Part shown: positions 27,254-37,076 of the stretch, piece by piece
Layout: every line of letters starts with the position of its first letter
Numbering within the stretch: position 1 is the stretch's first letter
From: Allolobophora icterica
Taxonomy: Eukaryota; Annelida; Clitellata; Crassiclitellata; Lumbricidae
NCBI GenBank assembly: GCA_963556255.1
Contig: OY744604.1
Span: 92,847,635-92,911,634, forward strand
Length of the DNA: 64,000 bases
Direction: 5' to 3'
Made by a program: the position numbers and the translations under genes
The notes under the pieces: model-generated
The model's input: only the letters and a program-made list of their open reading frames with translations
Database searches by the model: none
What the model was told of the DNA's origin: nothing

Positions 27254-30200
27254 TTTTGTAGTGCCCATATGCCAGCGTTGTTATCCCGTCCGGAGATATC
27301 CACTTTTTTGTGTCTAATGGAGAGAGGCTGATCTTATTCTGCTCGTACACTCCGATCTGGTGGTCGTGGCTTCTAATCACGACTTGTGTGTGCCGCATCT
27401 CTTCTCGTTCGAACAGGCACTCCTTGTATAGCTCGTGGTGCAGATCCTTCTTCACAACTGCTCTCTGAACGCCTTTTGCTTTCCTGATTTCTGAACCACC
27501 CGATTTTAAGATCGAGTACATCTTCGGGCGCAGTCCCACGAATTGGGCTATGGCAACTCCGTTACATTCATCTTTGAACTTTCCCACGACTTTCTTGTTC
27601 TCGACGTCGTAATAGGGGCTGTCTCTTGGAAACTCTGAGAGGTCGTATAGGTATTTTTTATTCCACATATCGGCATAGGCGTTCGGAGTTTCCACCTGAA
27701 ATAACAGGCTGTCAGTGTCTGTATATAGCAACTGGGCTTTTTCTCCGTACTCGTTTTTCACATCGTTGTACCAGAAGTCGTACATCAGATGCTTGCTGAG
27801 GTCGAGGACAGCCTGGCCGACATATACAGGTCTGTTTAACTTGAGCTTGCTCTTCAAACTGTGAATCGCGGCGAGTTGGTCGTTGAAGATTTTGTGTGAT
27901 ATGTAGGCCGGGTCGGCAATTAGTTTACGAAGCTTGTCAACTTTTGAGGTCGGTACCAGGTTAACTCTGATTCTTTTTCTAAGATTTTCCATGGTCTTTC
28001 CAAAGACCGCATTATTAGCCAGTTTGAAGAAATCCTTCTCAAACTCCGACGTTGCCTTCGCTCTCAATTTCGTATTCATCTCGATGTATGGAGCCATCCA
28101 CGCCTCCTGCCTGAATTTAATGGCACGATGGATCTTAGAAACTCGTAGGCCCAACGAGTGATATAGTTTGAGATTTCTATAATGGACCACATACCGCTCC
28201 TTAGGTCGTAGGCTTGGTACTAACTTCACATGCTTTGTGAACTTGCCTCCCAACTCGTTCATGAGCACATTCTGATAGTCACTCAACCACTCCTCTTGGA
28301 CTGTCAGGGTCTCCGGTGCTAAGGGATAGTCGCTATGTGATTCGTGGAGGTGCTCCGGGTACCCGAGATCGACTTCAAGTAGGAAGCCTTCAGGCGCGTC
28401 ATCTGGAGTTTCCAACACTTCGTCGAGAGTAGGACTTTCCCAGCTAAATCCTCCAACTGGTAGTGACTGTTGCATCGCCCAGCCGTAAAGATTATTCGCG
28501 TCGAGGTACATGATCCAGTTGTCTGGCTTCGTGGTATCGTAGTCGGGGCATTGCGGGTTGTTGGCTTTTGCGAAGCGCTTAGATACCATCGAGATTCCAC
28601 CTCGGAGACCTTTCTCTACGAACAAATGCATATCTATATCGGTTAAAAGTTCGAGCTCGATCTTCGTCTTTTTCAACAATGCGTCCCAGGCCATTCCTGG
28701 CAGGCTGAAGTAATTTGCTGGATCCAGACTGTAGTGCTTCATCGATGTGTCTCTGAAGGTCTCGAATACATCGGCTAGTAGAAGTACATCCGTGCGGAGA
28801 TACAGGTCGTGATAGTCGCCCAGAGTTTTACAGTCGAATTCGTTCCATACTCGTTGGGCGTGTTCATAATCCGCATCAGAGATGTTCTCTCGGGACAGCC
28901 TGCTGTAGAACGCTTCTTTGGGTGGAAGTCGGTCTTCTTCGAAGCGGTGGTAATCGTCAATGTGCTCGTAACAATATACGCCCTTTCGCCTCAAAAGATC
29001 TAGTTTTGTCCTATCATTGTGAACGAAACTTTCCTTTATATATGCTGCTGTAACTTTCAAATCCTCTAACGACAGATTTCCTGATAACTTATCCAACGAG
29101 CTGTTTAGAAACTGGAGACTATCGATGAACTGCAGTTGTCCTATGTTGAATGTCATGTATTTCTCCATATTGTTTGGGATGCAGTTAATATCAGTTTCCT
29201 CATCCTGTGCGGCCTCACAGCTGCCTATCGCTTGCATTATGAGGTGGCTGTCGTAACCTCGTAGATTGTGGAAGACCACTGGTACCTTGCACTTATCTGG
29301 ATATATTCGAAGCTTGAGGTTGCAGGCGTTATGAGCAGCACCTCGGTACTTACCAGTAATGTGACAGTGGTCGCGAACTCTATCCTCTTCGAGCGCTTCT
29401 CCGCAGATGTGACATTCGGCAGCCTCGCAGAAGGATTGGCGATCGGCCGCTGACATAATCATTTTAGCTGGGGTGGCCAGCCTTTGTTTGATAGAGGCCA
29501 GCTCGCCTTGTAGTCGTTCCAGGAACTCTGGCACGGCGTTCTCTCCCCGGTATAGAACCGGCTTCTTCGTGCGGCCGTCGCATCGAACCACTATGTAGCA
29601 GAAGCTGCATGGTTTCTGCTCAGCTATCTGTCTGGTGTTGCTCTCGCTGGGATTCATGGCTGCACCTTCAATTGGTACGTTTAGAGCCTCGAAGTCTGCG
29701 TAAACGATATACGGGGCTCGCATCTGTTTGTGATGGTTCTGGAATTTGAGGATATTTTCATCGTCTTTTGGCATCTCAATCCGCTGAGGCTTCTTACTAA
29801 TACCCTGGCAATCTTTGATATGAGCATCCAGCAAGTCTTGTCTACAGAATATGTGTAGGCAGCGACGGCATGGGTGTTTCTTGCTTTTGTCTTTGCTATT
29901 TTGATTAAGAATTCGGCCAAGGTCTTTAATCCAGACGTAGTGGTAATTCTCGCCACTGACTAACAGTAGAAGATCGATATTATAGTCTCTATTGGTCTGC
30001 TTTGAGACATAAATTGGATACAAAGCTTTATCCCACCCGAAGACTGAGACGCTTATATTAGGGTTCTGACGTTCGAACTTACCGATATCTGTGACCTTCA
30101 CTGGAAATTCTATACCATCGAAGTTTAGCTCGAGGAGGTGGCCCCGATACTTAGTTGGGCGTTGAGGGTCCTTTTCTACTGGATACATTGCGCTTAGTAT

Positions 30201-30980
30201 GGCCCACTCGAAGCATCGGTTATCTTTATTCTTTACATTAATAACCGTACGAGGGGGTATATACTTTGGTGTGGGAAAGTAGCTCTTACCTCGGAAAGGC
30301 TTATATCTTGCAAGACTGAGGTCTAGCGCCACGACCCGTCTCACCCTCCACCCCGATCCCTCATTGGTATACTCCTCGAGGAGTTTTAGTACTTCGGCCT
30401 TGGCCTTCCGAACAGTCCCTTGGATTTTACCCGCATTGGTAATTGGTTCTGCTTTGCTTCGAAAGTAGGCCGTGTTGGTAATAGTACCCGGGGTCGCGTT
30501 TCCATCGTACAACATGTCGACGGTCGGTGCCAACTTTTCCAACTCAACTGTCAACACTTGAGAGTATTTCAGACCGTCTTGTTTCAACAGCTCTTCGTTG
30601 AGTTGCGACTCAATGTTGTGCTCCATTGCACTCAAGAAAGCCAACGCATCTCTTTCCAGCCTGTGGTTAAGAGGTACTTCTGCACGGAAGTCTCTAAGAT
30701 GCTGATTGGCGAGCTCTTTGTGTACTAGAAAGGGTGGTGGTCCATCTCTATCCTTCTTAATTAGGAGTGGGTCAAATTCTGCTAGAAGGGCCTTGCGTTT
30801 GGCCCCTCTATGCTTACGCACTGGAGGAATTGGCCTTGGAAGCAGTGGCTGTAGTAAGCGCCTTTTGACTGCATGTGGTATGGGTTCGTCCAAAATATTT
30901 TGTAGAACAGCCCGAAGAGCTGGGGGACCAGTAAACTCACTCAGCAATTGTTCAATTTTTTCATTCGTAGACAATGCCAT
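27240..30980 (-). CDS. polB: Family B DNA polymerase (protein-primed type) with embedded HNH region, 1246 aa
   Basis: A replicative polymerase of the Polinton type. A poorly conserved N-terminal region includes 'RCFEWAILSAMYPV' near residue 257. A Cys/His finger 'CRRCLHIFCRQDLLDAH' lies near 372-388. The exonuclease motifs are 'YADFEA' (about 428), 'HNLRGYDSHL' (about 572) and 'RTDVLLLADVFE' (about 735). The polymerase motifs are A 'DANNLYG' (about 828), B 'LANNAVFGKTMEN' (about 990) and C 'YTDTDS' (about 1088). Between ExoI and ExoII sits 'CHICGEALEEDRVRDHCH' with 'AHNACNL', an endonuclease VII/HNH-like zinc site. The frame is completely open. An AT-rich TATAAAATAA lies 11-20 bp before the start. 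It is convergent with the integrase, overlapping by 14 bp. Confidence 0.95.
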   Translation of the reverse strand: MALSTNEKIEQLLSEFTGPPALRAVLQNILDEPIPHAVKRRLLQPLLPRPIPPVRKHRGAKRKALLAEFDPLLIKKDRDGPPPFLVHKELANQHLRDFRAEVPLNHRLERDALAFLSAMEHNIESQLNEELLKQDGLKYSQVLTVELEKLAPTVDMLYDGNATPGTITNTAYFRSKAEPITNAGKIQGTVRKAKAEVLKLLEEYTNEGSGWRVRRVVALDLSLARYKPFRGKSYFPTPKYIPPRTVINVKNKDNRCFEWAILSAMYPVEKDPQRPTKYRGHLLELNFDGIEFPVKVTDIGKFERQNPNISVSVFGWDKALYPIYVSKQTNRDYNIDLLLLVSGENYHYVWIKDLGRILNQNSKDKSKKHPCRRCLHIFCRQDLLDAHIKDCQGISKKPQRIEMPKDDENILKFQNHHKQMRAPYIVYADFEALNVPIEGAAMNPSESNTRQIAEQKPCSFCYIVVRCDGRTKKPVLYRGENAVPEFLERLQGELASIKQRLATPAKMIMSAADRQSFCEAAECHICGEALEEDRVRDHCHITGKYRGAAHNACNLKLRIYPDKCKVPVVFHNLRGYDSHLIMQAIGSCEAAQDEETDINCIPNNMEKYMTFNIGQLQFIDSLQFLNSSLDKLSGNLSLEDLKVTAAYIKESFVHNDRTKLDLLRRKGVYCYEHIDDYHRFEEDRLPPKEAFYSRLSRENISDADYEHAQRVWNEFDCKTLGDYHDLYLRTDVLLLADVFETFRDTSMKHYSLDPANYFSLPGMAWDALLKKTKIELELLTDIDMHLFVEKGLRGGISMVSKRFAKANNPQCPDYDTTKPDNWIMYLDANNLYGWAMQQSLPVGGFSWESPTLDEVLETPDDAPEGFLLEVDLGYPEHLHESHSDYPLAPETLTVQEEWLSDYQNVLMNELGGKFTKHVKLVPSLRPKERYVVHYRNLKLYHSLGLRVSKIHRAIKFRQEAWMAPYIEMNTKLRAKATSEFEKDFFKLANNAVFGKTMENLRKRIRVNLVPTSKVDKLRKLIADPAYISHKIFNDQLAAIHSLKSKLKLNRPVYVGQAVLDLSKHLMYDFWYNDVKNEYGEKAQLLYTDTDSLLFQVETPNAYADMWNKKYLYDLSEFPRDSPYYDVENKKVVGKFKDECNGVAIAQFVGLRPKMYSILKSGGSEIRKAKGVQRAVVKKDLHHELYKECLFEREEMRHTQVVIRSHDHQIGVYEQNKISLSPLDTKKWISPDGITTLAYGHYKINDG

Positions 30981-31020
30981 AGTTATAAATTATTTTATAC
31001 TACTGTGGCAAACTTTTCTC

Positions 31021-31175
31021 TAATACAATAATTATATCATTTGTTCAAAATGAAATTTTGTTTACTGATATTCGATTGACGCTTGCTCATCTGTATTACC
31101 TCAATACAATAACTATATCATTTGTTCAAATGATAATTTTTTTATTCTACTGATATATTTGATAGTCGCTTCCAT
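31021..31175. repeat. Approximately 70-bp duplication upstream of the polymerase gene
   Basis: 'AATACAATAATTATATCATT' (from 31023) and 'AATACAATAACTATATCATT' (from 31104) begin two similar blocks. Each continues with TTGTTCAAA...TTTACTGATAT/TCTACTGATAT and ends in a GCTT phrase. The second block includes the 3' end of the zinc-finger ORF at 31142. Confidence 0.8.
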
Positions 31176-31417
31176 TCTTTATTAAATTCGCGGACTAACC
31201 CGCCTCGTCGAGCTCTGAAATATTTAGCGAAATAACCACATTTCATACACTCACCCACGTGTGTTTTTATGCCCCTTCCACATTTGGCACATGGTTTTGT
31301 CCCACAACCGTTTCGCAGTCGTGCCAAATGTTTGAAACAGTACTCCCCAATGCACCTGCGACAGCAGAGGGATGTTTTACCTATACCGAGCCAAATGCAA
31401 AAGTTTTGTCCCAACAT
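31142..31417 (-). CDS. Small zinc-finger protein, 91 aa
   Basis: A compact Cys-rich protein with 'CCRRCIGEYCFKHLARL', 'CGTKPCAKCGRGIKTHVGEC' and 'CMKCGYFAKYF', at least three CxxC-type pairs. The tail is basic ('RARRGGLVREFNKEWKR'). It is the rightmost gene of the Polinton and lies upstream of the polymerase on the same strand, so it could be an early DNA- or RNA-binding regulator. That is inference, and I do not recognise the family. The 3' end lies in a duplicated block shared with the polymerase leader. Confidence 0.7.
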   Translation of the reverse strand: MLGQNFCIWLGIGKTSLCCRRCIGEYCFKHLARLRNGCGTKPCAKCGRGIKTHVGECMKCGYFAKYFRARRGGLVREFNKEWKRLSNISVE

Positions 31418-33647
31418 TATGTTTTATGTATACCACAACCTATTCATTTATTTAAATTGAAAAAATTCTGAACCATCCACGCCATATTCTTGCATATACA
31501 ATACTGTGTCCACACCTCAGACATAAGGCTGTTGGATATTTAAAAGTACTAACCAAAAAAGCACACTCGATACTAGGCAATCGTCACTGAAAGTTTAACA
31601 TTTTCCCTCTGGCTAATAAAAAAATTTCACACAACGCCAATTTGCGTTTTCTACACTTTATCGGGCAAAATAATGCTTTTAACCTGATGAATATTTGACC
31701 AATGTTTTTCTTAAAAATCTTACTGAACCTAATGCGATTTATTTTAAACCATATTTTTTAGCAAACGGCACCTTATACAGTAAGATTCGTTTGAAATTGT
31801 TCACGTCGCAAATCTAACCGCTGTGTGGTATCCTAAACTTAACATATATACTCTGCTTGTTTACAAGACAGATGTCGGATATAAAACATAGCGCTGTAGG
31901 CTTCATAATATTCTTCTATCAAATGTATTATAATTTTACGATCGGTTGTGCCTAATTAATTGCCTACATCCCAACACATGTCCACGGGTATTATTAAAAA
32001 CTAGTTTTTAAAAACAGTCTTATCCCGAGAGACTGCGCTTTCGATATACCTATTCTTAGACATGCTGGGTTTTTCGCCTATTAATAGGTGTCTTCCTTCG
32101 CATGTGTTGTCCGTCTATTTGTGTGTATGTCAATCTGCGTGTGTCTGTGCGTTTAGGTTCAACGCTTAAGTGCAAAAATAAGAGTTTACGTTGTCCTAAA
32201 ACTGGCGCTGAACAATCGGAATTATTTCCGAAACGCTATGAAAAGCGAATTCTCTAAGTCCGCAAACGCTATGAAAAGCGTTTCAGAATTCTCTAAGTCC
32301 GCACACAGTAGTGACTTTGGGTGAAAAATTTACATGGCGCAGATTTATGTTTTCTGGACGTTTTGAGCCGAAATAATCATTTTGGCCCAATGAAGTTTTG
32401 GTGAAATTTTTCTTGGGTGTTTGTCAATTTTTGGGGTGATTGGGGTGAAAAATTTTACACGTCGCAAATTTGCGTTTTCTACACGTTTTGAGCCAAAATA
32501 ATCATTTTGACCTGATGAAATTTTGACATAATTTTGGGGGGTTTTTTGACTTAGTGATTGGGGTGGAAAAATTTACACGTCGCAAATTTGCGTTTTCTAC
32601 ACGTTTTGGGTTGAAATAATCATTTTGACCTGATGAATTTTTTGAAAATTTTTTCAGAATATTATCTAAATTATGTCTAACTTACCAAAGAACTCATCTT
32701 TTTCACCCACACACAACACCCCGCATTCAACTCAATGCCAGCCAGCTGGTTTGTACAGACTAGGCTTCTATTCAATGGCTGCCAGACGCGGCCCATCGTA
32801 GCCTCTCGCGTTCTATTCTTAGATGGCTGCCGTTTATTCATTATTCATTTCAGCCTCGTTTGTACGTCTCCATATGTCTGTTATATTCGTGTTTGCAAGT
32901 CTATTCCTATGTCTTTCCGTATGCGTACGCGGTTGTCTGCTTGTATGTGTAATCATATGTGCTTGTGTATGCCTACACGGTTACGTGTTTGTATCTGTGT
33001 GTGCAGCACGCAGAAATTTACTCAGCTCTCAGGTCTAGCGTCTTGTTTCAAGGACGTTTACTGGTCTAACTAGGTCATCCTGGCTGGATTTGTATGCGTA
33101 CGCATTACTCTGTTCGTGTTGCTGTTCCTATGGGTATGAGTTTGCCTGTGCCTATGCTTGTACGTATGTCTGCGCGACTGCGTTATTGTGTGTTAAAGAG
33201 GCGACCCCATGACCTGATGTTATTATAAAGGGCTAAGTAAAATTCCATGCGCGCTGGCTTGCAGTTTCGTTTTCGTGGTGAAGTATCTCATATTAATTAA
33301 AGCGCTTGGATGCCTATTGGCGTATTGAGTAAGATTACGGTTTTGTTGTTAAGTCTACTAAGTAACGAATATAAGCTTTCAAAGCATAACACAGTTATAT
33401 CACAGATATTTGGTTATATGGTGCAGGTGAAATTGTTTTAGTTCACAGGCCACAATGGCAATCGACATCTAAATTTACACACCGCGCAATGAATCCTGGT
33501 AAAAGTGGGCGCGTTTTCTCTGTAACAACGGGTTTTGTAGAATATAGTATATTCTGTAAACAGAAGAGTTTCGCGATATTTTATTTTAGTTGACTTGAAA
33601 GCAGCTCAGCTGGCGTCTTTGAAAACGTAATATTTTACTATTAGACC
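31418..33647. promoter_or_regulatory. Non-coding right arm of the Polinton
   Basis: About 2.2 kb without a credible gene, in an element otherwise packed to within a few bases between genes. It contains the tandem repeats at 32321-32660, a diverged copy at 31615-31700 and a short duplication of AACGCTATGAAAAGCG at about 32234 and 32267. The low-complexity ORFs at 32735-33073 have no motif. A replication or transcription control role is inference. Confidence 0.5.
32321..32660. repeat. Approximately 120-bp tandem repeat, three copies
   Basis: Copies start at 32321, 32445 and 32563. Each opens with GTGAAAAATTTACA or a close variant. It continues with CGTCGCAAATTTGCG (less conserved in the first copy), TTTTCT(A/G)(C/G)ACGTTTTG and AAATAATCATTTTG. 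A fourth, diverged copy with 'CCAATTTGCGTTTTCTACAC' lies at about 31615-31700. Confidence 0.88.
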
Positions 33648-33980
33648 CCAATGGTTTGGGGCGGCCTCGTGGGAGGGTCTCGGCCGTCAGCAAACGGGAC
33701 TTTACATTTCGGTGTGTTAAGGCAATCCACGATCCTTATTTTTTGGCTTTGGCTTGCAGGTTTTTGGTGGCATAATTCGTACACCAAAAAAATCGACCCG
33801 CTATCAAGGCCCGTGGGATCTAGGGACTCTCTGGAGACCTAGGTGGTATAGACCGACATCCTCTTAATTCGGTGAGATAATGGAGTGGTGGGGACAAAAA
33901 ATTGTGGGGGTGGCGACCATCCCCTGGCAAATTTGATAGAATAGTGAGGTGCTGCGCCAAAGCCCGTAATGGACATCTAC
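33648..33980 (-). repeat. Polinton right terminal inverted repeat
   Basis: Inverted copy of 16214-16546 with two differences. The outer end is GGACATCTAC followed by the TCACTAA duplication. Confidence 0.95.
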
Positions 33981-33987
33981 TCACTAA
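33981..33987. repeat. Target-site duplication TCACTAA, right copy
   Basis: Identical to 16207-16213 and immediately outside the right TIR. Confidence 0.9.
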
Positions 33988-34059
33988 CTAATTACTAAAT
34001 CTACTAATTCTAGCTTAGTCATAATAGGCCTACCATGGCTCGCGTGGTATTGCGTACAT

Positions 34060-34450
34060 TTTCTCGTTCAAACTTATTATCTATCCTCAATCAGTTGCAT
34101 AATTGGCTTCCTGCTGAATTCAGATTGAGATTTAAACCGGCGTGTCTGACCTATAAATTATAAAACTCTTAAAACGAACATTTCTATCGACGTTCAGCCA
34201 CTACAATATTCATACATCCAGCCACAAACCCTCTACGATTTTTGGACTTGGATCTCTTGGTTGAGCTTCGATGTAACACTGTCATGTGCTCTAATGCATT
34301 CCTTGTTGCTGCACCAATGAATAAAACGACTACTCATGTTTCTCTGATGACTGAACTCTGTTTTTCTTTCTTTAAGAAACTCCTCAAAGCTCACTGTTTC
34401 TCATTGGCTTTCATGTATCTGAATATCCAACCGCTGTTTACCTGGTGACT
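34060..34450 (+). mobile_element. L2-like LINE ORF2 C-terminal remnant
   Basis: Plus-strand readings 'LHNWLPAEFRLRFKPACLTY' (about 34095-34155) and 'KKLLKAHCFSLAF' (about 34377-34413) match the post-RT region and extreme C-terminus of L2-like LINE proteins. Stops and frameshifts are present, and there is no 3' tail structure like that of the other LINEs. Confidence 0.55.
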
Positions 34451-34759
34451 GACTGACCGCGCCTCAGATTCACACTTTGTGTGACCATGCGTGAGTTAAA
34501 CATTTGTGTATTAATAACAATTATAATAAACAATATTACTCCGCTCAAGGCAAATTCCAATCCAAAGGAGCAATTGGCCGAAGGAACAATCTAGGTTATT
34601 AAATAAAAGTTACTGTTAAAGCTGTTAAATAATGCATGATATTGATATCCAGCAATTCAAATATGAAATTTGCAAATAAGAAACGCTTGAGAAAGTAATT
34701 TGAGATAAAATTAAGATATAATCGAACTCTAAGAAAGCATAAATGTTACTAAGACATAC

Positions 34760-34929
34760 TGTGATGTAATCCTTGTCGTCTTGCATATAAAAATGTTCGA
34801 AGATCATCGCGATAGAACTTCCTGTTGAGGCGTAAATGTAATATTGACACTTCAGAGAATTGTAGTAGTTGCCTGGATAATTCGGAGAAGTGATGGTCCC
34901 AGATGGTCCGCAATAGAACTCATCACAGC
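34760..34929 (-). CDS. CUB3 first-half exon
   Basis: A 170-bp exon with acceptor ...CTTGTACAG and donor GTATGT. It encodes 'CDEFYCGPSGTITSPNYPGN', 'CQYYIYASTGSSIAMIFEHF' and 'DKDYIT', a typical CUB start with TSPNYP and a conserved Cys. It enters in phase 1 and exits in phase 0. The next exon (12131-12296) is reached only by splicing across the Polinton-bearing intron. It is a paralogue of 54694-54872. Confidence 0.9.
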
Positions 34930-35445
34930 CTGTACAAGTAATGAAATTCCTCAGTTATAAGTGTTTCGTGTTTGGCCTAATCTCTACAATTTCTTTATTG
35001 AAATTTATTTATTAGGCTATCCAGAGTCTGTGATACTATGGTCTCTTGAGTTAGACAATGTACCCTTTCTCGACTAGAGGAATTAAAAGATCGTGAGTCT
35101 CGCTAAGGCCTACTATTCATGTAGCACGTTGAAGTGTCATGAACAGCTGCATTAGCTGCTTTTGTAACAGCTTTCTTGAGGTCTTTCCCTGACTAAAAGA
35201 ATGTCACTGAACTGAGCTGTTACTAAATGACTTTATTTTGTAAACTCTAATTCTAACTGATATATTCTGTAACTATGTTTGTATTACGAGAAGTAATAAA
35301 TGTTTAGTTATGGTTATGGTTATGAGTTGCGTAATAAAGTTTCATTAAAATTAAGCAACAGAAAACGTAAGAAGACTTTCAAGAAGTCATAAAAAATCTA
35401 TTTTACTAGCTACAGCCAAGGGTAATGCTAGTACAGAGAGAAATA
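34930..35445. other. Intron sequence, nothing recognised
   Basis: AT-rich. The minus-strand ORF at 35387-35587 mostly overlaps LINE antisense. Confidence 0.5.
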
Positions 35446-35449
35446 AGCC

Positions 35450-37015
35450 TAGGCCTATATCATTCATCTCTAAGCTAACTGAACGTATAGTCCTATCTCG
35501 AATCAATGAGTACCAGACTTCCAACTCACTTCTCAACCCACACCAGTCCGGTTTTACCAAGCGCCACTCTACTGAAACCCTACTCACTTCCCTCTATAAT
35601 AAACTCGTTTCCGCCATCTCTCATCAACAGGTCTCCTGTCTCTGCCTTCTTCATATTTCTGCAGCCTTTGATACCATTGACCACAACATCTTATTCCAAA
35701 GACTGTCAACCTGGTTCGGTTTAACTGACACTGCTCTCCTCTGGATTGAGTCATACCTCTCTTTCCGCTCGTTCTCTGTAAAAACGGAAACATCATTCCA
35801 ATCATGCCCTCTCACCTGTGGTGTTCCACAAGGTTCTGTTCTTGGGCCCCTTCTGTTCATCCTCTACACTACTCCTCTCAGCTCACTCATTAAGCATCCT
35901 CAGCTGACCTACACCTTTATGCTGATGACACACAGCTAGTCATCTCTTTCTCTCCAAACAGCTTCCCCCACTCCATAGATCATCTTCTCCATGTAGTTAC
36001 CAAAATTTCTTCCTAGATGTCATACATTCTCTTGTGTTTAAACCCACCTAAAACGGAATTAATTCTCATAGGCCTGCGCGATCAACTCAAGAAAATCCCA
36101 GATCCATCCATTACCCTCAACCTCGATTTCTACCTCCTCCAGCACAATAACTGCAAACTCTCCTGTCCGCAACTTATGCGCAATTTTTGACCAGCACCTC
36201 AGCTTCTCCGACCGTATCACCCATTTCTCCCGCTCTTGCTTCATGCACATCCGTGACCTTCGCAGAATTCGCCCAATGATAGACTGCAGAACTGCATCCA
36301 CAATAGCTACTTCTATAGTCGACGCAAACTTAGATTACTGCAATGCACTCTTCTTAAACATCGACATCACCCAAATAAACGCCTTCAAGCCATTCAAAAT
36401 GCACTTGCCCGTGCTGTGACTAAAACCCCTTAGCTCCACCACATCACCCCTGGCCTCAAATCTCTCCACTGGCTTAAAATACCCGAACGAATAAAATATA
36501 AAGTCATATCACTCACCTACAATAGACTCCAATCTTCCCAGCCCTCCTATCTCCGACAGCTGTTCACGGTCCAACCACTCCGCTCAACCCGCTCCTCATC
36601 ACTAAAATTTGCGAATCGCCCCATAGCCATAGCTGTCCCACCCCTCTGGAACAAACTCGACCAGTACTGCGAGAAATTTCAGATCCATCCTACGAACTCA
36701 CCAAAACCTCACCACTTGCTATATCTCCACAGGTCTTTCACTCAAAACTGAAAACACTGCTTTTTCACAAATCCTATCAAGATTCCTCCTCCTCTGTCTA
36801 CCTCCCTCGCCGTCTAAACCCTAAACACCACCCACCTTAGCCGTCTTACTGTCTTCCTGACTAACTCCTTTGGATCTTGACCTGGAACCGATTCGACCCC
36901 CTCCGCCTATCGATTTTGATTTGTCTAATCGCCTGGAATAAGCTGGTTCCCGCGACTTCGCTTTTTTGGGCGCTGTAGAAATCCGGAGATTACGATTACG
37001 ATATTACTATTACTG
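35450..37015 (+). mobile_element. LINE family 1, 5'-truncated copy with ATTACG tail
   Basis: Plus-strand RT remnants include 'SGFTKRHSTETLLTSLYNKL', 'AFDTIDHNILFQRLSTW', 'LTCGVPQGSVLGPLLFIL' and a frameshifted 'YADDTQL'. The thumb/C-terminal blocks are 'RDLRRIRPMI' and 'LKIPERIKYKVISLTYN'. The 3' end reads GGCGCTGTAGAAATCCGGAG followed by ATTACGATTACGAT. Several stops make it inactive. Part of the same 3' tail (ATTACG repeats) recurs alone at 39577-39606. Confidence 0.75.
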
Positions 37016-37076
37016 AGATCATACTGCAATTTTTGTCACAGAAAGGTACATTTCAATATACATATCACTTAATCAC

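Larger units (their letters stand above)
16214..33980. mobile_element. Polinton/Maverick (adintovirus-like) integrated virus-transposon
   Basis: A complete 17.8-kb element with 333-bp terminal inverted repeats, a flanking direct repeat and 14 uninterrupted genes. It has the hallmark Polinton set: protein-primed-type family B polymerase, rve integrase, A32/FtsK-HerA-like packaging ATPase, adenain-like cysteine protease, and double and single jelly-roll capsid proteins. It adds a phospholipase A2 protein, adenovirus pVI/pX-like proteins and a fiber. Polintons are known to encode virion proteins and are regarded as virus-like, and animal forms overlap with the proposed adintoviruses. The near-identical TIRs and open frames argue for recent integration. 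It lies in the intron splitting CUB3. Its ten-gene structural block is transcribed in the host gene's direction. Confidence 0.96.

Noticed and set aside
32735..33073. 112-aa and 71-aa hydrophobic/Cys-rich ORFs in the Polinton right arm
   Set aside because: Composition follows TGTGTATG-type simple sequence. No start context, motif or family resemblance, unlike the other genes of the element.
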